From positions 1-10,346 of the forward strand of contig CAAEDC010000199.1 in assembly GCA_900754495.1 (NCBI GenBank): a stretch of 10,346 nucleotides of DNA, given 5' to 3'. The position numbers and the translations under genes were made by a program. The DNA is from Eggerthellaceae bacterium (GTDB lineage Bacteria > Actinomycetota > Coriobacteriia > Coriobacteriales > Eggerthellaceae). Within the stretch, counting starts at the first letter, position 1. Every line of letters starts with the position of its first letter. The notes beneath the pieces are model-generated. The model did no database searches and was not told the origin of the DNA. It worked only from the letters and a program-made list of their open reading frames with translations. This document shows positions 1 to 6,789 of this stretch, piece after piece.

Positions 1-394
1 CGAAGCGCGGCTCGACCGCTTGCGCCATGGCATCGAGCTCGACGACGGGCCGACCCAGCCCGCCCAAGTCCGTCTGCTCGATGGCGATGAGGAGGCGGCG
101 GCGCGCGCGCTTTTGGAGGCCGCCGACCTGCCCGACGATGCGTCGCGCCAGTACCGCGCCGCCCATGCCAAGCGCGTCAAGCGGCGCCGCGTGGTGGAGA
201 TCGGCATCCGCGAGGGGCGCAAGCACCAGGTCAAGCGCATGCTCGAGGCGATCGGCCATCCGGTCGCGGCGCTCCATCGCGCGGCGTTCGGCCCCCTCGA
301 GCTGGGCGATCTGCCCCGTGGCGGATGGCGGCTGCTCTCTGCCGACGAGGTGGAGGCGCTGCGCCGGGCATCGGGCATCGACGGCACATGCTAG
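1..394 (+). CDS. RsuA/RluB-family rRNA pseudouridine synthase, C-terminal part (5' end outside window)
   Basis: The reading frame is open from base 2 to the TAG at 392-394 and gives 130 residues of the C-terminal end. The family isomerises a specific uridine of 16S or 23S rRNA to pseudouridine in the cytoplasm. The visible part carries the typical C-terminal block of the family: an EGRKHQVKRM stretch, then a GHPV segment, then LHR and FGPL, corresponding to the usual GRxxQVRRM...GHPV..LHR..xGPL pattern. The catalytic Asp region and any N-terminal S4 domain lie upstream of the window. The HQVKRM wording is closer to RsuA, while the overall ending (FGPLELGDLPRGGWR) resembles RluB; I cannot tell which uridine is modified, so no gene symbol is given. 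The gene ends 53 bp before tyrA and its stop codon overlaps a candidate promoter for that gene. Confidence 0.85.
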   Translation, partial: EARLDRLRHGIELDDGPTQPAQVRLLDGDEEAAARALLEAADLPDDASRQYRAAHAKRVKRRRVVEIGIREGRKHQVKRMLEAIGHPVAALHRAAFGPLELGDLPRGGWRLLSADEVEALRRASGIDGTC

Positions 395-397
395 AAT
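389..397 (+). promoter_or_regulatory. candidate extended -10 promoter for the tyrA operon
   Basis: TGCTAGAAT matches an extended -10 element (TGn followed by TAGAAT, 5 of 6 to TATAAT). It spans the stop codon of the preceding gene and would start transcription near 404, giving a leader of roughly 44 nt before tyrA. No good -35 hexamer is present 16-18 bp upstream, which is tolerated for extended -10 promoters. The match is by eye only. Confidence 0.35.
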
Positions 398-447
398 GGG
401 CCGCAGAGGCAAAAACGCGCCCGAGCACAACGAAAGGGACTTCCGAC

Positions 448-1620
448 ATGGCTTCAGCCAGCACCGAACAGACCGCTGAACAGGCGCCCTTCTCCCGCAT
501 CGTCATCGCGGGCCTGGGGCTTATCGGCGCGTCGCTCGCCGCGGCGCTGCGCCAGGCCTATCCCGGAATCCGGCTGTTCGGCGCCGACATCGACGAGCGC
601 ACCTGCGAGATCGCGGTCGCGAAGGGGTGGGTCGACGGCGCGACCGCGCCGGACGCGCCCGCGTTCCGCGATTTCGTCCTGCAGGCGGATCTCGCCGTCG
701 TGGCGACGCCGGTGGACGCCTCCGAGTCGATCCTCCGTCTGCTCGCCGAATGGGGCTTCGAGGGCGTCATCACCGACACTGCCTCCACCAAGGCGCACCT
801 GGCGCAGGTCGCCTCCGAGATCCTCCCGCATCCGCACAACTACGTGCCCGGCCATCCCATGGCGGGCTCCGAGGTGAACGGCATCGAGGGCGCGCGCCCC
901 GACCTGTTCAAGGGCGCGTATTGGATCCTGTGCCCCGACGCCTCGACGCCGCCCGAGCATTTCACGCGTCTGCACGAGCTGGTCACCGGCATGGGCGCGC
1001 GCGTCATCGCCCTCAAGCGCGAGGACCACGACCAGTCCGTCGCCATCGTCAGCCATGTGCCGCATTTCATGGCGTCGTCGCTCATGCAGCTCGCCAGCCG
1101 CCATGCCGACAAGGACCGCTCGCTCATGCGCCTCGCCGCCGGCGGTTTCAAAGATTCCACGCGCATCGCGGCGGGATCCCCCGAGCTGTGGTGCGGCATC
1201 GCCTTCGACAACGCGCCCGCCATCCAGGCGGGCCTCGAGGAGATGCGCCAGATCATCGGCACGTTCTCCGACGCTTTGGCGAAGGGGGACCGCGTCGGGC
1301 TGACGCGTCTGCTCGCGCAAGCCGCCGAGGCGCGGCGCGCCCTGCCCGCCGCCTGGGTGCCTTCGACCGAGGATCTGCTGGAGGTCCGCATCCCCATGGA
1401 GGACCGTCGCGGCGTGGTGGCGGAGGTCACCACCATCGCAAGCTCCGCGGGATGCAACATCCAGTCCATCGAGATCGACCACATCACCGAGGACAGCGCC
1501 GTGCTCTCCCTCATCCTCACCGACGAGGGGGACGTGGGCAAGCTGTCCGCCTCGCTCATCAAGGCGGGGTTCTCGGTGTCGTTTTCACCGTTGAGCGCGA
1601 AGGAGCACAGCCATGTCTAA
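448..1620 (+). CDS. tyrA: prephenate dehydrogenase with C-terminal ACT domain
   Basis: This 390-residue protein should oxidatively decarboxylate prephenate to 4-hydroxyphenylpyruvate with NAD(P)+, the committed step to tyrosine. The N-terminal Rossmann fold begins at residues 17-27 with GLGLIG (22-27). Family motifs follow in order: DTASTK at 110-115 (conserved Ser113), GHPMAGSE at 135-142 (His136) and SHVPH at 202-206, with Arg239 in the GGFKDSTRIA segment a likely substrate carboxylate ligand. An ACT domain occupies about 311-380 (LEVRIPMEDRRGVVAEV onward), the module by which many TyrA enzymes sense tyrosine; feedback inhibition is inferred from it. The ATG at 448 is chosen because GAAAGGGA lies 8 bases upstream and the Rossmann core starts soon after; the in-frame extension to 325 would run into the preceding gene. 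It overlaps aroA by 8 bp. Arogenate as substrate cannot be excluded. Confidence 0.95.
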   Translation: MASASTEQTAEQAPFSRIVIAGLGLIGASLAAALRQAYPGIRLFGADIDERTCEIAVAKGWVDGATAPDAPAFRDFVLQADLAVVATPVDASESILRLLAEWGFEGVITDTASTKAHLAQVASEILPHPHNYVPGHPMAGSEVNGIEGARPDLFKGAYWILCPDASTPPEHFTRLHELVTGMGARVIALKREDHDQSVAIVSHVPHFMASSLMQLASRHADKDRSLMRLAAGGFKDSTRIAAGSPELWCGIAFDNAPAIQAGLEEMRQIIGTFSDALAKGDRVGLTRLLAQAAEARRALPAAWVPSTEDLLEVRIPMEDRRGVVAEVTTIASSAGCNIQSIEIDHITEDSAVLSLILTDEGDVGKLSASLIKAGFSVSFSPLSAKEHSHV

Positions 1621-3007
1621 CGATCAGCGCAACACCATCGAATCGTCCGCTCTGGAGGCCGCCGATTTCGAGGTCGCCGAGACCAAGCCGGAAGGGGTCG
1701 TCGAGATCGCCCCGCTTTCGAGCCCGTTGCGCGGCGCCATCACCGTGCCGGGCGACAAGTCGATCTCCCATCGCGCCGTGCTCTTCTCGGCGATGGCCGA
1801 GGGCACCAGTCGTGTGATGGGCGTGCTCGATTCCGAGGACGTGCGCTCGTCGATCCGCTGCGTGCGCGCGCTGGGCGCCGAGGTCTCGCTCGAGAAACAG
1901 CCCGACGGCAGCCTTGCGGGCGGCATCACCGGATGGGGCGCCAAGGGCCCCAAGCAGCCCGATGAGCCGCTGGACTGCGGCAATTCCGGCACCACCGCGC
2001 GTCTGCTCATGGGCATCCTCGCCCCCTGGGATATCCGGGTGACCCTCTCGGGCGACGATTCGCTTTCGACGCGCCCCATGCGCCGCATCACGGCGCCGCT
2101 CATGAAGATGGGCGTGCGCTTCGAGCCCGAAGGCCGCGAGCACCTGCCCCTCACCGAGATCGGCAACCGCAGCCTGCGCGCCATCGAGTACGACGCGCCC
2201 ATGGCATCGGCCCAGCTCAAGACCGCCGTCCTTTTGGCGGGCGCCTATGCGCAGGGCACGACGACCCTGCGCGAGCCGGCGCGGTCGCGCAACCACACCG
2301 AGCTCATGCTGCCCGAGTTCGGCGTCCCCACCACGGCGTCGGATCTGCTGTCGTCGGTCGAGGGGCCGCAGGTGCTCCAGGCGAGCGAGGTCTCCGTGCC
2401 CGGCGATCCGTCGTCAGCCGCGTTCCTCGTGTGCGCCGCGGTGCTGCGCCCCGGTAGCGCGATCCAGGTCGAGAACGTCAGCCTCAACACGGCCCGCATC
2501 GGCTTCACGCGCACGCTCGAGCGCATGGGGGCCGAGGTCAGCGTCGCGCGCAGCGGCCTTTCCGGCAAGGAGCCCTCGGGCATGATCCAGGTGTGCTACA
2601 CGCCGCACCTCAAGGGCTGCGAGATCCCCTCCCAGCACATCGCCTCGGTCATCGACGAGATCCCGATCCTCTCGTTGGTCGCCGCGCATGCCCAGGGCGT
2701 GACGGTGTTCCGCGACGTCAGCGAGCTGCGCGTCAAGGAGACCGATCGCCTCGCCGCCACGATCGAGGGCCTCGCGCTTCTCGGCGTCGACGCCTGGGAG
2801 GACGGCGACGACCTGTTCATCGAGGGGCAGCCCGACCTCAAGATCCCCGAGGGCATCACCTTCGATTCCAAGGGCGACCATCGCCTGGCGATGACGTGGG
2901 CGGTCGCCGGCATGACGGCGGGCGTGCCCGTGAAGGTCAAGGGATTCGACTCCGTCAGCATCAGCTATCCGGGCTTTTTGTCCGATATGGAAAGGTTGGC
3001 ACGATGA
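1613..3007 (+). CDS. aroA: 3-phosphoshikimate 1-carboxyvinyltransferase (EPSP synthase)
   Basis: This 464-residue cytosolic enzyme joins shikimate-3-phosphate and phosphoenolpyruvate to give EPSP, the penultimate step to chorismate. Landmarks are PGDKSISHR at 46-54 (Lys49), LDCGNSGTTARL at 120-131, SAQLKTAVLLAG at 199-210, RNHTE at 226-230, DEIPIL at 348-353, ELRVKETDRL at 371-380 and GDHRLAMT at 421-428. The RNHTE and SAQLK wording fits the class II-like group common in Gram-positives. Gly126 lies where the glyphosate-tolerant CP4 enzyme has Ala, so that tolerance feature is absent. About 30 residues before the core are poorly conserved in appearance. AAGGAG at 1600-1605 sets the ATG at 1613, inside the last codons of tyrA (ATGTCTAA), which suggests translational coupling. 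Chorismate feeds prephenate and hence TyrA. It overlaps cmk by 4 bp. Confidence 0.97.
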   Translation: MSNDQRNTIESSALEAADFEVAETKPEGVVEIAPLSSPLRGAITVPGDKSISHRAVLFSAMAEGTSRVMGVLDSEDVRSSIRCVRALGAEVSLEKQPDGSLAGGITGWGAKGPKQPDEPLDCGNSGTTARLLMGILAPWDIRVTLSGDDSLSTRPMRRITAPLMKMGVRFEPEGREHLPLTEIGNRSLRAIEYDAPMASAQLKTAVLLAGAYAQGTTTLREPARSRNHTELMLPEFGVPTTASDLLSSVEGPQVLQASEVSVPGDPSSAAFLVCAAVLRPGSAIQVENVSLNTARIGFTRTLERMGAEVSVARSGLSGKEPSGMIQVCYTPHLKGCEIPSQHIASVIDEIPILSLVAAHAQGVTVFRDVSELRVKETDRLAATIEGLALLGVDAWEDGDDLFIEGQPDLKIPEGITFDSKGDHRLAMTWAVAGMTAGVPVKVKGFDSVSISYPGFLSDMERLAR

Positions 3008-3678
3008 TCATCGCAATCGACGGCCCCAGCGGGGCGGGCAAGTCCACGGTCGCGAAGGCCGTGGCGCGCAAACTGGGCTTCTCGTGCCTCGATACGGGCG
3101 CGATGTACCGCGCCGTGGCATGGCAGGCCGTCCAAAACGGCGTGCCCCTGGACGATGACGCCGCGCTCGGCGAGATCGCCCGCACCTACGACATCGAGTT
3201 CACGCACCAGCCCGGAGAGCCCACGCCCACCGGCGTCTCCATCGGCGGTTCCGACGTGACCGCCGCCATCCGCACGTCCGACATCGACAAGGCGGTGAGC
3301 CCCGTGTCCGCCGCCCCGTCGGTGCGCGAGGCGCTCGTCGAGCAGCAGCGCCGCATCGGCAACGCGGGCGACTACGTGGTCGAGGGGCGCGACATCGGCA
3401 CGACCGTGTTCCCGCATGCCGAGGTGAAGGTGTTCCTGACCGCCTCCGACGAGGAGCGCGCCCATCGCCGCGTGCGCCAAAACGTCGATCGCGGCATCGG
3501 CTCCATCGATTACGAGGAGGTGCTCGCCGACCTGCGCCGCCGCGACGAGGTCGACTCCTCGCGCGCGACCTCCCCGCTGCGTCCGGCCGACGATGCGGTG
3601 ATGCTCGACTCCACGGGCCATTTCATCGAAGACGTCATCGATCGGATCTGCGCCCTCGCGGGCGTCGCGCGCGCGTAA
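3004..3678 (+). CDS. cmk: cytidylate kinase
   Basis: This 224-residue protein should phosphorylate CMP and dCMP with ATP to the diphosphates, supplying CTP for RNA and CDP-lipid synthesis and dCTP for DNA. The P-loop GPSGAGKST is at 7-15, directly after the first strand. DTGAMYRA at 30-37 and EGRDIGTTVFP at 127-137 are the usual CMP-binding signatures, followed by FLTAS (144-148), an arginine-rich lid (Arg152, 155, 156 and 158) and RRRDEVDSSR at 178-187. Length matches the normal bacterial enzyme (about 220-230). The start is fixed by ATGA overlap with the aroA stop and by GGAAAGG at 2989-2995, 8 bases upstream. It is followed 19 bp later by plsC; the cmk-plsC-ispH order is familiar from Gram-positive genomes. 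Confidence 0.97.
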   Translation: MIIAIDGPSGAGKSTVAKAVARKLGFSCLDTGAMYRAVAWQAVQNGVPLDDDAALGEIARTYDIEFTHQPGEPTPTGVSIGGSDVTAAIRTSDIDKAVSPVSAAPSVREALVEQQRRIGNAGDYVVEGRDIGTTVFPHAEVKVFLTASDEERAHRRVRQNVDRGIGSIDYEEVLADLRRRDEVDSSRATSPLRPADDAVMLDSTGHFIEDVIDRICALAGVARA

Positions 3679-3697
3679 GCAGAACGGCGGAACCGAT

Positions 3698-4597
3698 ATG
3701 TTCCTTCCTTACGAGAAGATGTGGGACATGCCGCTGGGCGGCACGTCCACCGAAAAGCAGATACCCCATTGGTTCGGCAACCTGGTGTGGATCGTCGTCG
3801 GCGCCATCTTCAAGCTGTTCTTCCGCTATCGCGTCGACGGACGCGAGAACCTGCGCGGATTCAAGGACAAGCGCGGCGTGCTGGTGGTCGCCAACCACAC
3901 GTCGTTCCTCGACGTCGCCTTCATGTACCTGGCGGCGCGCCCCAGCCAATGGGTGCGCCTCATCGGCCGCGAGAGCCTGTTCGACAACGCGCGCGGCCTG
4001 GTCGGGCAGATCCTCTCGCGCGTGGGCGCGTTCCCCATCAAGCGCGACAGCGCCGACCGCACCGCCATCAAACGCGCCACGCGCATGCTGAAGAACAACG
4101 AGTGCGTGGGCATCCTGCCCGAGGGCACGCGCCGCGGCAAGGGCTCCAAGACCCCCGAGATCCATGCCGGCGCCGTGTTCATCGCGAAGATGGCCAAGGC
4201 CCCCATCCTCCCCATGACGGTGCGCAACGCCGAATACGTGAAGCAGAAGGGCAAGTTCTTCCGCTTCCCCAAGATCACCATCGAGTACGGCAAGCCGCTG
4301 CTCGTGGGCGATTTCGACTTCCTGCCCAAGGAGGACCGCATGGACGGCTGCGCCTGGTACGCCATGCGCGAATGCTTCGCGCTGTCCCAGCGGGTGCCGC
4401 GCGAGCAGGTCGACATGAAGGCGCTGTTCCCCACGGGACGCGATTTCAGCGAGGTCTTCGCCGCGCATCCCCTTCCCGAGCATACGACCGCGGAGCTGGT
4501 GGGGGAGGCTTCCCCGAAGCCGACTGCCGCCAAGTCCGAGGCGCCCGCAGCGGAAGCGGCGCCCGTCGACGCGTCGATCGAGGGAGGCGACCGATGA
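3698..4597 (+). CDS. plsC: 1-acyl-sn-glycerol-3-phosphate acyltransferase (PlsC family)
   Basis: This 299-residue protein is predicted to transfer a fatty acyl group to lysophosphatidic acid, giving phosphatidic acid at the inner face of the membrane. A hydrophobic segment at about 27-42 could anchor it. The four acyltransferase blocks are present: NHTSFLD at 66-72 (the HX4D pair His67/Asp72), GAFPIKRD at 110-117, PEGTRRGKG at 141-149, and PILPMTV at 169-175. The domain ends by about residue 240. The last 40 or so residues (after PLPEHTTAELVG) are Ala/Pro/Glu/Lys-rich and look disordered, making the protein longer than the usual 200-250. The Shine-Dalgarno match is weak (GCGGAA near 3687-3692), so the start is less certain than its neighbours', but it lies close behind cmk. 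Its stop overlaps the ispH start (ATGA). Related acyltransferases of other specificity are possible. Confidence 0.9.
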   Translation: MFLPYEKMWDMPLGGTSTEKQIPHWFGNLVWIVVGAIFKLFFRYRVDGRENLRGFKDKRGVLVVANHTSFLDVAFMYLAARPSQWVRLIGRESLFDNARGLVGQILSRVGAFPIKRDSADRTAIKRATRMLKNNECVGILPEGTRRGKGSKTPEIHAGAVFIAKMAKAPILPMTVRNAEYVKQKGKFFRFPKITIEYGKPLLVGDFDFLPKEDRMDGCAWYAMRECFALSQRVPREQVDMKALFPTGRDFSEVFAAHPLPEHTTAELVGEASPKPTAAKSEAPAAEAAPVDASIEGGDR

Positions 4598-5442
4598 GGG
4601 TCGTCCGTGCCGAGCAGGCCGGCGCCTGCTACGGCGTGAAGCGCGCGCTCGATCTGGCGATGGCCGCGGTCGAGGACGGCGGGCGGGCATGCACGCTGGG
4701 GCCGCTCATCCACAATCCGCGCGTGGTGGCGCGGTTGGAGCGCCACGGGGTGCGCGCGGTGTCGTCTTTGGAGGACGCGCGTGACGACGAGACGGTGGTC
4801 ATCCGCAGCCATGGCGTCACGCCCGAGGTGAAGCGCGCGGTCGAGCGCCGCGGGCTTCCGATGGTCGACGCCACCTGCCCGCACGTCGCGCGCGCGCAAA
4901 AGGCCGCGGCGGCTCTGGCGCGCGAGGGTATGCAGGTGATCGTCGTGGGCGAGGCGGGCCATCCCGAGGTGGAGGGCCTTTACGCCTGCGCCTGCGAGGC
5001 CAGTGCGGATCCGGCGCTTGTGTCGGTCGTCGCCGTCCCGGATGATCTGCCCGAGCGCATCGAGGCGCCCGTGGGCGTGGTCGTCCAGACGACGCAGACC
5101 CGCGCGGCGCTCGATGCCGTTCTGGACGCCCTGCGCGAGCGGGGGGTGGAGCCTACAGTCAAGGACACGATCTGCTTCGCCACGCGCCAGCGCCAGGAGG
5201 CGGCGGCCGCGCTCGCCGACGAGGCGGACGCCTTCGTCGTCATAGGAGGCCGCAACTCGTCGAACACCACGCGGCTCGCCGACATCTGCCGCGCCCGCTG
5301 CGAGCGCACCCATCATGTCGAGAGCGCCGACGAGCTCGACCCCGCCTGGTTCGAAGGCTGCCGGACCGTGGGCGTCACCGCCGGGGCATCGACCCCCGAG
5401 GACCAGATCGCCGCCGTCGAAGCCGCGCTGGCGAAGCTGTAG
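4594..5442 (+). CDS. ispH: 4-hydroxy-3-methylbut-2-enyl diphosphate reductase
   Basis: This 282-residue enzyme performs the last step of the MEP pathway: reductive dehydration of HMBPP to IPP and DMAPP, using a [4Fe-4S] cluster. The three cluster cysteines are visible as Cys12 (GACYGVKRA), Cys95 (DATCPHV) and Cys194 (DTICFAT). Substrate-pocket residues are also intact: His40 (GPLIHNP), His73 (IRSHGV), His123 and Glu125 (GHPEVEG), the QTT at 165-167, the NSSNT at 221-225 and Ser266 (GASTPE). Length is that of the stand-alone enzyme; the C-terminal S1 repeats seen fused to IspH in many clostridia are missing. AGGGAGG at 4581-4587 precedes the ATG at 4594, which overlaps the plsC stop by 4 bp. 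It is the last gene of the operon; the next gene converges on it. The MEP route implies IPP is not made through mevalonate alone. Confidence 0.97.
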   Translation: MRVVRAEQAGACYGVKRALDLAMAAVEDGGRACTLGPLIHNPRVVARLERHGVRAVSSLEDARDDETVVIRSHGVTPEVKRAVERRGLPMVDATCPHVARAQKAAAALAREGMQVIVVGEAGHPEVEGLYACACEASADPALVSVVAVPDDLPERIEAPVGVVVQTTQTRAALDAVLDALRERGVEPTVKDTICFATRQRQEAAAALADEADAFVVIGGRNSSNTTRLADICRARCERTHHVESADELDPAWFEGCRTVGVTAGASTPEDQIAAVEAALAKL

Positions 5443-5460
5443 CATCCGGAATTCTGCGTC

Positions 5461-5480
5461 GGCAACCGGTCCTGGTCGCC
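5461..5480. terminator. weak imperfect hairpin in the ispH / HD-GYP convergent gap
   Basis: In the 93-bp gap between the two convergent stops, 5461-5480 can fold as an 8-step stem with one A-C mismatch, one G-U pair and a 4-base loop. It could act in either direction, but no T tract follows on either strand, so it is not a canonical intrinsic terminator. The rest of the gap (5443-5535) is GC-rich with no other clear structure. Confidence 0.2.
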
Positions 5481-5535
5481 GCCCTGGCCGTCAGCGCCCA
5501 CGCCCTGCCGGAGCCGCCGCCCGCCTGCTCGCGCC

Positions 5536-6624
5536 CTACCGGTACAGCCGGTCGATCGCCGGCTCCACCGCTTCGAACGCCTTCAAAAGCTCGGGATTGA
5601 ACGCGCCGCATTCGCCGCCGGTGATCATCTGCATGACCTTCTCGCGCCCGTACGCGTCCTTGTACACACGCTTGCTGCGCAAGGCGTCGTACACATCGGC
5701 GAGCGCCACGACCTGCGACCATATGCTGATCTCGTCGCCGACGAGCCCGTCGGGGTAGCCCCGTCCGTCCCAGCGCTCATGATGATGCCGCGCGATGTCG
5801 ACGGCGAAATCGTAGGCGTCCAGCTGGCGGAACTGGGGGATCCGCTCCATCATGTCGGCGCCGACGACCGTGTGCGACTTGATCACCTCGAACTCCTCCG
5901 GCGTCAGGCGCCCGGGCTTGCACAGGATCGCGTCGGGGATGGCGATCTTGCCCACGTCGTGCATCATCGACGCCATCTCGATGGCATCGATCTCATGCGC
6001 CGAAAGCCCCTCGCCCAGCGTCGTGCCCTCAAGGATCAGCCGCGTGATGGTGCGGATGCGCCGGACGTGGTCGCCCGACTCGCCGTCGCGGAACTCGATG
6101 GCGGCCGCCAGGGCCTCGATCATGCCGTTGCTCAGGTTGATGATCCGTTTCGCCTGTGCGAGCAGCTGGGTCTGCTGGTCTTCGACCGTGTTGCTCAGGC
6201 GGCGCCGCGACTGGTAGAGCTCGATGACGGATTTGACGCGCCGCTCGACCACGTAGGGCACGATCGGCTTGCCGATGACGTCCATGACCCCCAGGTCGTA
6301 GGCGCCCCGTGTCACGTCGAAATCGGTCTCGGCGGTGATCAGGAACACGGGGATGCGCGCCAGCAGGTCCCGCTGCACGAGGTTCTGCAGCACCTCCAGG
6401 CCGTCCATGCCCTCCATGGCGAAGTCGAGGAGGATGGCGCAGTAGCGCATCGGGTCGGCAAGGACGAGCGAGAGGCCCTCGCGGCCGTCCTCGGCTTCCT
6501 GTATGTCGTAGCTCGATTTGAAGATCTCGCCGAGCACCAGGCGCGTGATGGGATCGTCGTCGACGATCAGGATGGTGTTGGGCTCGCTGTCCAGCGGACC
6601 GGTGACGTAATCGCTGTGTGCCAT
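5536..6624 (-). CDS. response regulator with HD-GYP domain, probable cyclic-di-GMP phosphodiesterase
   Basis: The 362-residue protein has an N-terminal receiver domain (about 16-135) and a C-terminal HD-GYP domain (about 165-360), joined by a helical linker at 135-165. In the receiver, Asp22-Asp23-Asp24 form the acidic pocket, Asp67 (LLDFAM) is the expected phosphoacceptor, and Thr98 and Lys119 (GKP) complete the switch residues. The HD-GYP motifs are complete: His186, His222-Asp223 (MMHDVGKIAIPD), His251, HHHERWDGRGYP at 280-291, and Asp310/Asp313 (ALADVYDAL). Intact metal ligands suggest active hydrolysis of c-di-GMP, switched by phosphorylation; activity on other cyclic dinucleotides is possible. 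GGAGAA at 6627-6632 supports the start at 6624 rather than an in-frame start at 6663. No histidine kinase lies beside it, so its partner is unknown. It is transcribed divergently from pgi. Confidence 0.92.
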   Translation of the reverse strand: MAHSDYVTGPLDSEPNTILIVDDDPITRLVLGEIFKSSYDIQEAEDGREGLSLVLADPMRYCAILLDFAMEGMDGLEVLQNLVQRDLLARIPVFLITAETDFDVTRGAYDLGVMDVIGKPIVPYVVERRVKSVIELYQSRRRLSNTVEDQQTQLLAQAKRIINLSNGMIEALAAAIEFRDGESGDHVRRIRTITRLILEGTTLGEGLSAHEIDAIEMASMMHDVGKIAIPDAILCKPGRLTPEEFEVIKSHTVVGADMMERIPQFRQLDAYDFAVDIARHHHERWDGRGYPDGLVGDEISIWSQVVALADVYDALRSKRVYKDAYGREKVMQMITGGECGAFNPELLKAFEAVEPAIDRLYR

Positions 6625-6660
6625 GGTTCTCCTTCGGCGCGGTGTGCCGTGACGATCCTT

Positions 6661-6715
6661 CACCGCTATGGTATGCGTTTACGCTCGACTCCACAACTCC
6701 GCCATAATAGCGGTG
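6661..6715. repeat. 9-bp perfect inverted repeat in the divergent intergenic region, candidate operator
   Basis: CACCGCTAT at 6661-6669 is exactly repeated in reverse as ATAGCGGTG at 6707-6715, with centres about 46 bp apart. The similarity goes further: read on one strand, the arms are CCATAGCGGTG and CCATAATAGCGGTG, the second with 3 extra bases. The right arm overlaps a candidate -10 box for the - strand gene. Paired half-sites near opposed promoters are typical of regulator binding sites, but the function here is inference. Confidence 0.35.
6704..6709 (-). promoter_or_regulatory. candidate -10 box for the HD-GYP response regulator gene
   Basis: On the - strand, positions 6709-6704 read TATTAT, 5 of 6 to TATAAT. 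A possible -35 (TGGGCA, 4 of 6) lies at 6730-6725, but the 15-bp spacing is short. Transcription would begin near 6697, giving a leader of about 73 nt. Confidence 0.3.
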
Positions 6716-6717
6716 CA

Positions 6718-6749
6718 TTGCGGTTGCCCATTCGCGCGTTTGATAAAAT
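6718..6749 (+). promoter_or_regulatory. candidate promoter for pgi
   Basis: GATAAAAT at 6742-6749 contains two overlapping -10 possibilities (GATAAA, 4 of 6, or TAAAAT, 5 of 6). TTGCGG at 6718-6723 is a weak -35 at 18 bp from GATAAA. This is the most AT-rich patch before pgi and would give a leader of about 35 nt. Confidence 0.4.
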
Positions 6750-6789
6750 GAACCACGCTGAACCCGAAGACGGCAACTAAGAAGGCAGT

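Noticed and set aside
325..447. In-frame upstream extension of tyrA
   Set aside because: It would overlap the end of the pseudouridine synthase gene by 70 bases and lacks the good ribosome-binding site present before 448.
3826..5445. 539-codon open frame on the - strand opposite plsC and ispH
   Set aside because: It spans two well-supported genes and their overlap, and the product is compositionally biased without domains.
5443..5535. Small gene in the ispH / HD-GYP gap
   Set aside because: Only 93 bp between two stops, with no start plus ribosome-binding site and no coding-like composition distinct from the flanks.
5779..6780. 333-codon open frame on the + strand opposite the HD-GYP gene
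   Set aside because: Antisense shadow; the - strand product has intact receiver and HD-GYP motifs, and this frame would cover the whole divergent promoter region up to pgi.
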